In this document: in pieces, positions 1 to 6,546 of the stretch | Numbering within the stretch: position 1 is the stretch's first letter | Layout of the letters: every line of letters begins with the position of its first letter | Program-made: the position numbers and the translations under genes | Notes under the pieces: generated by a model | What the model saw: only the letters and a program-made list of their open reading frames with translations | What the model was told of the DNA's origin: nothing | Database searches by the model: none | DNA from: Alphaproteobacteria bacterium | GTDB lineage: Bacteria; Pseudomonadota; Alphaproteobacteria; CAISOG01 | DNA: 6,929 nucleotides | Assembly (NCBI GenBank): GCA_018883285.1 | Contig: VEQJ01000059.1 | Coordinates: 1-6,929, forward strand | Reading direction: 5' to 3'

Positions 1-601
1 GGCAGAGGAGGAGGAGGGGGTAGCGCCGCACACCCACCTGCACATCACGCTGGATAATGGGCAAACCGTCGGGCTGCAAGATCCCCGTCGTTTTGGCTCG
101 GTCAGCCTGATGCCGGTAGCGGAACTGGCCAGCTGGCCACCGCTAAGCAAGCTGGGGGTGGAGCCCTTTTCCGCCGATTTCACCGCCGACTATTTGGCGC
201 AGCGGTTGGCGGGGCGTGTTACCGCCATCAAAACCGCCCTGTTGGATCAGCAATTGGTGGCGGGCATCGGCAACATCTATGCCAGTGAAGCCCTTCACCT
301 GGCCTGCATCGCGCCGCAATTGGCGGCTGGCCAGCTTACCCTGCCCCAACTACGCGCCCTGGTACCCGCGATTCAGCAGGTGTTGACGGCGGCGATTGCC
401 AGCGGGGGCAGCAGCCTGCGCGACCATATCCGCCCGCTGGGGCAGCTGGGCAGTTTTCAGAATCATTTTCGGGTGTACGATCGCATGAATCAGCCCTGCC
501 CTAACCACGTCGCCGCGCAAAACTGTTCCAGCCTGATCAAAAAACTGGTACAAACAGGGCGCGCAACCTTCTATTGCCCAAGCTGTCAGGCTTTGCCCTA
601 A
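1..601 (+). CDS. mutM: Formamidopyrimidine-DNA glycosylase (Fpg/MutM), 3' partial
   Basis: Bifunctional base-excision repair enzyme that removes oxidised purines such as 8-oxoguanine and cleaves the resulting abasic site. The reading frame is open from base 2, so the gene enters from outside the window. The catalytic N-terminal Pro-Glu is therefore not visible. Seen in order: an HLH..NG strand and DPRRFG (bases 80-97), whose Arg and Phe fill the void left by the flipped base; LLDQ followed by [13 protein letters not shown], the helix-two-turn-helix DNA-binding core; a LGSFQ..F.VYDR linker; and the C-terminal zinc finger with [10 protein letters not shown], whose Arg contacts DNA phosphate. 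The first zinc-ligand pair is unusual: Cys at 497-499 and Cys at 524-526 are separated by eight residues, with a His at 506-508 between them. The closely following ech gene gives an order I recall as common in Alphaproteobacteria. Identity is secure. Confidence 0.96.
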   Translation, partial: AEEEEGVAPHTHLHITLDNGQTVGLQDPRRFGSVSLMPVAELASWPPLSKLGVEPFSADFTADYLAQRLAGRVTAIKTALLDQQLVAGIGNIYASEALHLACIAPQLAAGQLTLPQLRALVPAIQQVLTAAIASGGSSLRDHIRPLGQLGSFQNHFRVYDRMNQPCPNHVAAQNCSSLIKKLVQTGRATFYCPSCQALP

Positions 602-638
602 CAGTGCCCCCCTTCCCTGCTTCCAAAGGATTCCTCCC

Positions 639-1415
639 ATGGCTTACGAAACGCTTCTGACCGAAATTAAGGGTGCCGTCGGCATCATCACCCTGAACCG
701 TCCGCAGGCGCTGAACGCCCTGTCTAACCAGCTGCAAACCGAGCTGAACAGCGCGTTATCGGCCTATGAGGATGACAATGCCGTCCGCGTCATCGTGCTG
801 ACCGGCAGTGAAAAGGCCTTTGCCGCTGGCGCGGATATTAAGGAAATGGCCGACAAGACCTTTGTGGAATGCTATCAGCAGAATTTTATCACCAGCACCT
901 GGGAACGGTTGACCCAATGCCGCAAGCCGACCATCGCCGCGGTCAGCGGTTTTGCCCTGGGGGGAGGCGCCGAAATGGCGATGATGTGCGACCTGATCAT
1001 CGCCGCCGACAACGCCAAATTTGGCCAGCCGGAGGTGACGATTGGCACCATCCCTGGCGCGGGCGCAACGCAACGGCTGACCCGCGCGGTTGGCAAGGCG
1101 AAAGCGATGGACATGATTTTGACGGGTCGGATGATTGACGCGGTTGAGGCCGAACGAATCGGGCTGGTCAGCCGCATCGTGCCGCTGGCCGACCTGATGA
1201 CCGAAACGCTGAAGGCGGCGGATAAGATCGCCAGCCTGTCTGCCCCCGTCATCCGCATGGCTAAGGAATCGGTCAACCACGCCTTTAACAGCCACCTGAC
1301 GGATGGCATCAGCTTTGAGCGCAAGCTGTTCTACGCCACCTTTAGCCTGGATGACCAAAAGGAGGGGATGGCGGCCTTTAGCGAAAAACGCCCACCGAAT
1401 TTTGCGGATAAGTAG
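639..1415 (+). CDS. ech: Short-chain enoyl-CoA hydratase (crotonase family)
   Basis: Predicted to hydrate trans-2-enoyl-CoA to 3-hydroxyacyl-CoA (EC 4.2.1.17) in fatty-acid beta-oxidation, in the cytosol. The protein has 258 residues, the usual single-domain crotonase length. Seen: [10 protein letters not shown] (19-28), the CoA-site motif [11 protein letters not shown] (60-70), the oxyanion-hole glycines in [11 protein letters not shown] (104-114), and [18 protein letters not shown] (128-147). Glu112 and Glu132 occupy the positions of the two catalytic acids of mammalian mitochondrial enoyl-CoA hydratase (Glu144 and Glu164), with the same 20-residue spacing. This favours a true hydratase over an isomerase-like paralogue. 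The start is supported by AAGGA at 626-630, eight bases upstream. It follows mutM by 37 bases and precedes the next gene by nine, so co-transcription is likely. The exact acyl-chain preference cannot be read from the sequence; paaF or fadB1 are possible alternative names. Confidence 0.93.
   Translation: MAYETLLTEIKGAVGIITLNRPQALNALSNQLQTELNSALSAYEDDNAVRVIVLTGSEKAFAAGADIKEMADKTFVECYQQNFITSTWERLTQCRKPTIAAVSGFALGGGAEMAMMCDLIIAADNAKFGQPEVTIGTIPGAGATQRLTRAVGKAKAMDMILTGRMIDAVEAERIGLVSRIVPLADLMTETLKAADKIASLSAPVIRMAKESVNHAFNSHLTDGISFERKLFYATFSLDDQKEGMAAFSEKRPPNFADK
1344..1360 (+). repeat. 17-base direct repeat, copy 1 (in ech)
   Basis: An exact 17-base sequence (AGCCTGGATGACCAAAA) that recurs at 1482-1498 in the next gene. 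It encodes Ser-Leu-Asp-Asp-Gln-Lys near the C-terminus of the hydratase. Both copies lie in the same reading frame. Confidence 0.85.
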
Positions 1416-1424
1416 GAAGCCCCA

Positions 1425-2054
1425 ATGTTAACCCAAACCTATTTCGACCGCTTTTATGACTGGGTGGTGCGGCCAATCCAAAGCCTGGATGACCAAAAAC
1501 GTGTCCATGAAATCGCGCAAGACAATTTTGGCCAGGATACTTTTCCGCTGCAGCATATTGGGGATTGGCACACAACCTATCCTGAGGGGCGCCGATTGCT
1601 GTGTGCGGGCGATCACATCGTGGGCTATGTCAGCATTTGGCCGATTGCCGCCGACCAGGCGCAACAATTCTGCCGTGGTGAGTTGATGGAAAAACAGCTG
1701 CATCCCCTGTCTATCCAACAGGCTCGTCAACAGGGGGCGGATCATTGGTATATCGGCGCGGTGGTGATTGAGGCATCGCTGCGCAAACCGATTAAGGGCA
1801 ATCCGATTGGCTTTTTGCTGGCCATGGCCCTGAACAATTGGGCTGAGACGGCTGGTGTGCAATACCCCGTCACGGTCTTTAGCCCCGCCTACTCCCCAGA
1901 GGGGGAAAAGCTGTTGCGCCGCTTTGGCTTTGATTTGCTGCGCGATGGCAATCACATGCCCGATGGCGACCCGCTGTATCTTCGCACCGCCCAAGACAAA
2001 AACAGCCTATTCCAATCCTTCGCCCAACATGGCATCCCGCAATTGTTTGAGTAA
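1425..2054 (+). CDS. Putative GNAT-like acetyltransferase
   Basis: Function not firmly recognised. The 209-residue soluble protein has a layout resembling the GNAT acetyltransferase fold. A hydrophobic strand GYVSIWPI (67-74) is followed by strand YIGAVVIEASLR (109-120), a basic glycine-containing loop RKPIKGNPIG (120-129) where the acetyl-CoA pyrophosphate loop would sit, and a helix FLLAMALNNWAE (130-141). A strand VTVFSP (149-154) and a helix ending EKLLRRFGF (161-169) follow, resembling the 'A..LYEK.GF' end of GNAT proteins. The canonical Q/RxxGxG/A signature is not exact, so an inactive or divergent member is possible. There are no membrane segments or signal peptide. The start is supported by AGGAAG at 1414-1419, five bases upstream and overlapping the ech stop, which suggests an operon with ech and mutM. 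Substrate unknown. Confidence 0.55.
   Translation: MLTQTYFDRFYDWVVRPIQSLDDQKRVHEIAQDNFGQDTFPLQHIGDWHTTYPEGRRLLCAGDHIVGYVSIWPIAADQAQQFCRGELMEKQLHPLSIQQARQQGADHWYIGAVVIEASLRKPIKGNPIGFLLAMALNNWAETAGVQYPVTVFSPAYSPEGEKLLRRFGFDLLRDGNHMPDGDPLYLRTAQDKNSLFQSFAQHGIPQLFE
1482..1498 (+). repeat. 17-base direct repeat, copy 2 (in GNAT-like gene)
   Basis: Exact second copy of the sequence at 1344-1360, 138 bases (46 codons) downstream and in the same frame. It again encodes Ser-Leu-Asp-Asp-Gln-Lys, here at residues 20-25 of the GNAT-like protein. Confidence 0.85.
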
Positions 2055-2113
2055 AAACCACGATGAGGCAACGGTATGTCAACCGCTTTGACGGCAAGGC
2101 ATTTGACAAATCC

Positions 2114-2128
2114 GTCTCAATATGAGAC
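2114..2128. promoter_or_regulatory. Inverted repeat before the toxin gene, candidate operator
   Basis: GTCTCA-ATA-TGAGAC is a perfect 6+6 dyad with a three-base spacer, ending eight bases before the preferred toxin start at 2137. Autoregulation by an Xre-type antitoxin binding a dyad at its own promoter is well known for type II toxin-antitoxin operons, so this is a natural operator candidate. A TTGACA hexamer at 2103-2108 could be a -35 box, but no good -10 box lies at the right distance; CATATG at 2129-2134 is 20 bases downstream. Two TTTGAC copies (2087-2092, 2102-2107) also lie here. The stretch between the GNAT-like gene and the toxin holds nothing else evident. Confidence 0.45.
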
Positions 2129-2136
2129 CATATGCA

Positions 2137-2394
2137 ATGAAACTGGTCATGGATGCGGTTGCCTTAAAGCGTTTACGGGATATGCCACCCAACCCGCGCC
2201 GCATCCTAATCCAGCGGCTTGAGGCTATTGCCGCCGCGCCCCAAGAACGGCATCCTAATGTGGTGAAATTGGTTGGTGGGGTAAACGAATACCGTGTTAG
2301 GCAGGGGGATTGGCGCGCTGTTTTTGAGCTGAAATGGGAAGATGATGAGATGTATGTGTCCAAAATTGAACCGAGAGGGGGTGTTTACCAATGA
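2137..2394 (+). CDS. RelE/HigB-like toxin of a type II toxin-antitoxin pair
   Basis: Predicted small ribosome-dependent mRNA endonuclease of the RelE/ParE superfamily. From the chosen start it has 85 residues, normal for the family. Seen: an N-terminal helical segment ALKRLRDMPPNPRRILIQRL, then the core strand motif NEYRVRQGDWRAVFEL, rich in conserved arginines, and a C-terminal strand MYVSKIEPRGGVY whose Arg and Tyr match positions used for catalysis in RelE-type toxins. An in-frame ATG at 2122 would add five residues, but it lies inside the inverted repeat and lacks a Shine-Dalgarno. The 2137 start (MKLVMDAVALK) has GAGA at 2124-2127 and fits family N-termini better. The stop overlaps the antitoxin start by ATGA. 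RelE and ParE relatives cannot be separated with certainty here, so gyrase poisoning is a less likely alternative. Confidence 0.85.
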   Translation: MKLVMDAVALKRLRDMPPNPRRILIQRLEAIAAAPQERHPNVVKLVGGVNEYRVRQGDWRAVFELKWEDDEMYVSKIEPRGGVYQ

Positions 2395-2774
2395 TTGATG
2401 TCTCTACCGCTATTACACCGCTGGCGACCACGGTGGACTCCGTAACCCTTCGGCGGGCTGACTATGAAAAACTTTTGGAGGTTTGGGCGGATGCCGCCGA
2501 CTTGGCCGATCATCAACAAATCGCGGGGGACACCACTGCGGGCAGGCGCACCGCCGTGCCATGGGAACTGGCAAGCCGCATCCTGGATGGCGATCATCCC
2601 GTGCGGGTATGGCGAGAGCATCGCGGCCTTAGTGTTTGTGAGCTGGCACGACTGGCCAACATGACCCATGGCTATGTGTCGGATATCGAACGACACCGCA
2701 AAAAAGGTTCCCTGGCCGCCATGCAAAAACTGGCCAAAGCCCTTAACATCACCATCGATGGCTTGCTGGAGTAG
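2391..2774 (+). CDS. Xre-family antitoxin with C-terminal helix-turn-helix
   Basis: Predicted antitoxin and autorepressor for the RelE/HigB-like toxin. The protein has 127 residues. The C-terminal part (about 71-127) is an Xre/Cro-type helix-turn-helix: VRVWREHRGLSVCELARLAN, then a recognition-helix region THGYVSDIERHRKKGS (92-107), and ALNITIDGLLE at the end. The N-terminal part (about 16-45, VTLRRADYEKLLEVW and following) resembles the strand-helix start of Phd/RelB-like antitoxins and probably holds the toxin-binding and dimerisation region. DNA binding at the C-terminus and the toxin gene placed first follow a HigBA-like organisation. The start overlaps the toxin stop (ATGA), and GAGAGG at 2373-2378 lies about 12 bases upstream inside a purine run reaching 2381. 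Toxin and antitoxin are thus translationally coupled. Confidence 0.85.
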   Translation: MIDVSTAITPLATTVDSVTLRRADYEKLLEVWADAADLADHQQIAGDTTAGRRTAVPWELASRILDGDHPVRVWREHRGLSVCELARLANMTHGYVSDIERHRKKGSLAAMQKLAKALNITIDGLLE

Positions 2775-2788
2775 ATAGGGTTAAGAAA

Positions 2789-3667
2789 ATGGCTTTTACA
2801 GAGATTTCATGCAACAGTTGGGAAAATTTTGTTATAGAGCTTGAGAAGCTTAAGAATAATAATATCGCTAAAAATAATTTAGGCTTTTTATACAGAGGGC
2901 AATCAAATTACAAATGGGAACTAGAAACAACTCTGGAAAGACACGCTAAAAATAAAAATGAAAACTACATTCTTAATATAAAAAATTACTATAAATTAAC
3001 AAAAAATATAAAGCCCTTAATTGAAACATACTTAAAATATAAATGGGACACAATACCTTTAAAAGATTTTAATGAATTTTTGAAAAAAGATGATTTCTTG
3101 CCATTAAAAATACTCGATGATAATCACAAAAACTTTTCTGAAACATTTTCTTATTTTATATACTTAAGACATCATGGCTTTCCTTCGCCCTTACTTGACT
3201 GGACAAAATCCCCATATATTGCTGCATACTTTGCATTTTCTAACTTAAGCAGCGCAGAATTTATATCTATTTATATTTACAAAGAAATAGATTCAAACAA
3301 AAAACGAGCTTTAAGCAAATTCAACCCCTTAGACCAATCAACAACTACTGAAAGCATCATAAAAACATACCAAGAAAACATAGCGGCATCTCATTACAGG
3401 CACTACAATCAACAAAGTATATATACAACATGCGCAAAAAAATTTAATGACTCTTATTTTTTTGCAAAACATCAATATTATTTTGATAAAATTTCAGAGG
3501 AAGAAGATTTTCTTTGGAAATTCAACATTCCTGCCTCCGAACGAACAAAAGTTCTGGCTTATTTGGATCAGCACAACATCAACGACTTTACGCTTTTTGG
3601 CTCACCCGAAAGCCTGATGAAAACCATGGCCTATCGTGAAATCGACCTAAGAAACGACGATAGTTAA
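2789..3667 (+). CDS. FRG-domain protein, A+T-rich, third gene of the toxin-antitoxin cassette
   Basis: A 292-residue protein with an FRG domain, a Pfam family named for its (F/Y)RG motif; the family's biochemistry is uncharacterised as far as I know. Seen: FLYRGQSNYKWEL (33-45); the family core around 126-150, LRHHGFPSPLLDWT followed by SPYIAAYFAF; a RHYNQQSIYT segment (204-213) matching the family's R...QQG.FT motif; and a C-terminal KFNIPASERTKV...LFGSPESL segment (244-276). No membrane segments or signal peptide. It starts 14 bases after the antitoxin stop with a weak AGGG at 2777-2780, so it is probably read from the same promoter. Hand-counted G+C is 17% (2941-3000) and 23% (3001-3060), against 58% in the toxin gene (2161-2220), indicating acquisition from another genome. 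The last 130 bases are 40-48% G+C. A role as effector or defence component is inference from context. Confidence 0.85.
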   Translation: MAFTEISCNSWENFVIELEKLKNNNIAKNNLGFLYRGQSNYKWELETTLERHAKNKNENYILNIKNYYKLTKNIKPLIETYLKYKWDTIPLKDFNEFLKKDDFLPLKILDDNHKNFSETFSYFIYLRHHGFPSPLLDWTKSPYIAAYFAFSNLSSAEFISIYIYKEIDSNKKRALSKFNPLDQSTTTESIIKTYQENIAASHYRHYNQQSIYTTCAKKFNDSYFFAKHQYYFDKISEEEDFLWKFNIPASERTKVLAYLDQHNINDFTLFGSPESLMKTMAYREIDLRNDDS

Positions 3668-3801
3668 CTCAGTTCCGCCAGCAGGGCATCAGCCTCAGCC
3701 CCCGTCAACCCGCGCTCCGCCGCCTTAGCCGCAATGGCATCGGCTAGTCGGTCAAAGGCGATTAGCTGTTGTTGCTGCTTGTTGTCGTCTTGATCTGTCA
3801 T
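3664..3801 (-). CDS. Small 45-residue hypothetical protein downstream of clpB
   Basis: An ATG-initiated minus-strand ORF of 45 codons plus TAA, too short for most length cut-offs. It starts MTDQDDNKQQQQL and continues as an alanine- and charge-rich, probably helical chain ending ADALLAELS, with heptad-like Leu/Ala spacing. It begins 11 bases after the clpB stop, with GGGGG (plus-strand 3806-3810) as the only purine run that could act as a ribosome binding site, so it would be read as the last gene of a clpB operon. Its stop overlaps the FRG gene's stop on the other strand through a shared TTAA. I do not recognise a family. The backbone-like composition and in-frame length argue that it is real, but conservation is untested. 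Confidence 0.5.
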   Translation of the reverse strand: MTDQDDNKQQQQLIAFDRLADAIAAKAAERGLTGAEADALLAELS

Positions 3802-3812
3802 CGTAGCCCCCG

Positions 3813-6419
3813 CTAATTCAACAGCGGGCTGGTGATGGTCAGCTTGCCGCCGCCGTTGGCGTCATGGGCGGGGTCGAGATCGACGGTAACCACCTGTTCA
3901 TCGCGAATGTCACCGCTTAGCAGCTTTTCGGCCAGCGGGTTTTGCAGATTGCGTTGAATCACCCGTTTCAGCGGCCGCGCGCCATAGAGCGGCTCATACC
4001 CCTGCTCCGCCAGCCAGGCTTTGGCGGCGGGCGACACCTCCAACGTGATATGCCGCGCCAGCAGCAGCTGATTCAGATGCCCTAGCTGGATATCGACGAT
4101 ATGCGTCATTTCAGCGGGTTGCAGGCGGTTGAACAGCAAAATTTCATCCAATCGGTTCAAAAATTCAGGGCGAAAGGTGCGGCGCACCGCCCCCATCACC
4201 GATTCGCGCACCGTTTCCACCGATTCCCCCTCCGCCAGCTGGCTAAGGAACTCACTGCCCAAATTGCTGGTCAGCACGATCAGGCTGTTGCGAAAATCGA
4301 CCGTTCGACCCTGGCTGTCGGTCAGGCGGCCATCGTCCAACACCTGCAACAGGATGTTGAACACATCGGGATGCGCCTTTTCAACCTCATCGAACAGGAT
4401 CACGCAATAGGGGTGGCGGCGAACCGCCTCCGTCAATGTTCCCCCCTCCTCATAGCCGACATAGCCTGGAGGCGCCCCGACCAGGCGGGCAACCGCATGT
4501 TTTTCCATATATTCCGACATATCGATCCGCACCATCGCCGTTTCGCTGTCAAACAAAAAGGCGGCCAGGGCTTTGCACAGCTCGGTCTTGCCAACGCCCG
4601 TGGGCCCCAGGAACAGAAAGCTGCCCAGCGGCCGATTGGGATCCTGCAACCCTGCCCGCGCCCGCCGTACCGCCTGCGCCACCGCCGCCACCGCGGCGGG
4701 TTGCCCCACCACCCGTTCCTGCAACTTCGCCTCCATCGCCAACAGCTTTTCCTTCTCCCCGCCCAGCAGTTTTTCGATGGGGATACCCGTCCAGCGCGCC
4801 ACAATGCTGGCGATATGGTCGGGCGTCACCGCCTCCTGCAGCAGGGCACTTTTCTGCTCCCCCTCCGCACTGTTCAGGCGTTTTTCCAGATCGGGAATCA
4901 CGCCATAGGTCAACTCGCCCGCCCGTGCCAGCTGGCCAGAGCGTTGCGCCACCTCCAACTCTGCCCGCGCCTGATCCAGCTTTTGCTTCAGCTCTCGCGC
5001 GACCATCAGCTTGCCGCGCTCCGACTGCCATTGCGCCGACAGGGTTGCCTGCTTCTCCTCCAGCTCGCCCAGCTCCTTCGCCAGTTTTTCCAGACGGGCG
5101 GCACTGGCGGAATCGGTCTCCTTGCGCATCGCCTCCCGCTCAATTTTCAGCTGCATCACCCGCCGATCCAGCTCATCAATCTCCTCTGGCTTGGAATCCA
5201 CCTGCATCCGCAGGCGGCTGCCCGCCTCATCCACCAGGTCAATCGCCTTATCGGGCAAAAAGCGGTCGGTGATGTAGCGGTTGGCCAGGGTGGCCGCCGA
5301 TACCAAGGCGCTATCGGTAATCCGCACGCCGTGGTGCAGCTCGTATTTCTCCTTAAGCCCGCGCAGGATCGAAATGGTATCCTCAACCGTTGGCTCATTG
5401 ACCATCACGGGCTGAAAACGGCGCGCCAAGGCGGCATCCTTTTCGATATGCTTGCGGTATTCGTCCAGGGTGGTTGCCCCCACGCAATGCAGCTCCCCCC
5501 GCGCCAGGGCAGGCTTTAGCATGTTGGAGGCATCCATCGCCCCCTCCGCCGCGCCAGCACCCACCAGGGTGTGCAATTCGTCGATAAACAGGATGATTTC
5601 CCCCGCCGCGCTGGTAATTTCGCCCAACACCGCCTTCAGCCGATCTTCAAACTCGCCGCGGTATTTCGCGCCCGCCACCATTGCGCCCAGGTCTAAGGCC
5701 ATCAGCTTAACATTGCGCAACGATTCGGGCACATCGCGGTTGATAATACGGTTAGCTAAGCCCTCCACAATCGCGGTTTTGCCGACGCCAGGCTCACCAA
5801 TCAACACGGGGTTATTTTTGGTGCGGCGCGCCAACACCTGAATGGTGCGGCGAATTTCCTCATCACGGCCAATCACGGGATCCAGCTTGCCTTCAGCCGC
5901 CAGCGCGGTTAAATCGCGGGCGTAGCGTTTCAGGGCGTCATATTGCCCCTCCGCCGTCGCGCTATCCGCCGTCCGCCCCTTACGCATCGCCTCAACCGCG
6001 CTGGCCAGTTTGGCGCTGGTCACCCCCGCCTTTTTCAGAATTTCCGCCGCTGCTGTGCCGCTGACCCGCACCATCGCCTGCAACAACCGCTCAACCGTGA
6101 TGAAGCGGTCGTTGGCTTCGTCCGCCACCTGCCCCGCCGCCGCCAGCACCCGTGCCAGCTCTGGGCTAAGGCTGACATCGCCGGCGCCCGACCCCTCCAC
6201 CCGCGGCAGCTTGGCGATGGCCTTCTCCGTCTCCTCCAGCGCTTGCTTCACATCGCCGCCCGCGCTGGCAATCAGATTGGCGCACAACCCCTCCTCATCC
6301 GCCAGCAGGCCATGCAGCACATGTTCGGGCAGCAATCGTTGATGACCCAGTTGCAGCGCCCGAAATTGCGCGCTTTGCAGGAATCCTTTGGCTCGGTCGG
6401 TCAGGCGTTCCATCGTCAT
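3813..6419 (-). CDS. clpB: ATP-dependent protein disaggregase ClpB
   Basis: Hsp100 chaperone that, with DnaK/DnaJ/GrpE, pulls aggregated polypeptides through a hexameric pore in the cytosol after heat or other stress. At 868 residues it is full length. Seen in order: Clp N-domain (about 1-145); NBD1 with Walker A GEPGVGKT (208-215), pore-loop Tyr253 (KYRGEFEDR), Walker B LFIDE (277-281) and arginine-finger region ARRFQ; a coiled-coil M-domain (about 409-530), which separates ClpB from ClpA; NBD2 with Walker A GPTGVGKT (605-612), pore-loop Tyr653 (GYVGYEEGG), Walker B ILFDE (674-678), Arg756 (LNRLDE) and sensor-2 GARPLKR (813-819). All key residues are intact. The first Met is preferred because GGA lies nine bases upstream; Met3 is possible. 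A candidate heat-shock promoter lies upstream, and a 45-codon ORF follows 11 bases downstream. Confidence 0.98.
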   Translation of the reverse strand: MTMERLTDRAKGFLQSAQFRALQLGHQRLLPEHVLHGLLADEEGLCANLIASAGGDVKQALEETEKAIAKLPRVEGSGAGDVSLSPELARVLAAAGQVADEANDRFITVERLLQAMVRVSGTAAAEILKKAGVTSAKLASAVEAMRKGRTADSATAEGQYDALKRYARDLTALAAEGKLDPVIGRDEEIRRTIQVLARRTKNNPVLIGEPGVGKTAIVEGLANRIINRDVPESLRNVKLMALDLGAMVAGAKYRGEFEDRLKAVLGEITSAAGEIILFIDELHTLVGAGAAEGAMDASNMLKPALARGELHCVGATTLDEYRKHIEKDAALARRFQPVMVNEPTVEDTISILRGLKEKYELHHGVRITDSALVSAATLANRYITDRFLPDKAIDLVDEAGSRLRMQVDSKPEEIDELDRRVMQLKIEREAMRKETDSASAARLEKLAKELGELEEKQATLSAQWQSERGKLMVARELKQKLDQARAELEVAQRSGQLARAGELTYGVIPDLEKRLNSAEGEQKSALLQEAVTPDHIASIVARWTGIPIEKLLGGEKEKLLAMEAKLQERVVGQPAAVAAVAQAVRRARAGLQDPNRPLGSFLFLGPTGVGKTELCKALAAFLFDSETAMVRIDMSEYMEKHAVARLVGAPPGYVGYEEGGTLTEAVRRHPYCVILFDEVEKAHPDVFNILLQVLDDGRLTDSQGRTVDFRNSLIVLTSNLGSEFLSQLAEGESVETVRESVMGAVRRTFRPEFLNRLDEILLFNRLQPAEMTHIVDIQLGHLNQLLLARHITLEVSPAAKAWLAEQGYEPLYGARPLKRVIQRNLQNPLAEKLLSGDIRDEQVVTVDLDPAHDANGGGKLTITSPLLN

Positions 6420-6480
6420 GGGCAGTCATCCAAAAGTTAGGGGTTGGAAAGTTGGGGGAAAAAGATTGGCTGTAGCAGTC

Positions 6481-6509
6481 ATGTATTCACGGGCTAAGCC
6501 AGATTCAAG
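6481..6509 (-). promoter_or_regulatory. Candidate RpoH (heat-shock) promoter of clpB
   Basis: Reading the minus strand toward clpB, a CCCCCCTTGAA block (CTTGAA at 6504-6509) matches the conserved -35 of sigma-32 promoters. The expected -10 region, about 17 bases further on (ATACAT at 6481-6486), is a poor match to either sigma-70 or sigma-32. The resulting leader would be roughly 55-60 bases. The position upstream of a classical heat-shock gene supports the call; the weak -10 limits it. The rest of the 127-base region 6420-6546 holds a purine-rich stretch (plus strand about 6435-6464) and two copies of GCAGTCAT (6422-6429, 6475-6482), with no clear terminator for the upstream gene. Confidence 0.4.
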
Positions 6510-6546
6510 GGGGGCACCCAAAAACAGGTTGGCTTAAGAAGGCCTG

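Noticed and set aside
756..1358. A 200-codon minus-strand open frame opposite ech
   Set aside because: Its His/Arg/Gly-rich composition and complete overlap with a well-conserved crotonase gene mark it as a shadow frame.
2055..2121. Rho-independent terminator after the GNAT-like gene (GACGG at 2090-2094 with CCGTC at 2112-2116)
   Set aside because: The stem is five base pairs with a 17-base loop and no T-run follows, so it is not a credible terminator.
4101..5519. A 472-codon plus-strand open frame opposite clpB
   Set aside because: It lies entirely antisense to a ClpB gene with every key motif intact, and its Arg/His/Gln/Leu-rich translation is typical of the complement of a G+C-rich coding sequence.
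5985..5987. Internal start producing a short ClpB without its N-domain (Met145), as in E. coli
   Set aside because: The Met is well placed, but the only Shine-Dalgarno-like GAGG is two bases from it, which is too close for normal initiation.
2391..6419. Functional link between the antitoxin and clpB (antitoxin turnover by Clp)
   Set aside because: ClpB is a disaggregase without a protease partner, unlike ClpA, ClpX or ClpC, and the gene is on the opposite strand, so proximity alone does not support this.
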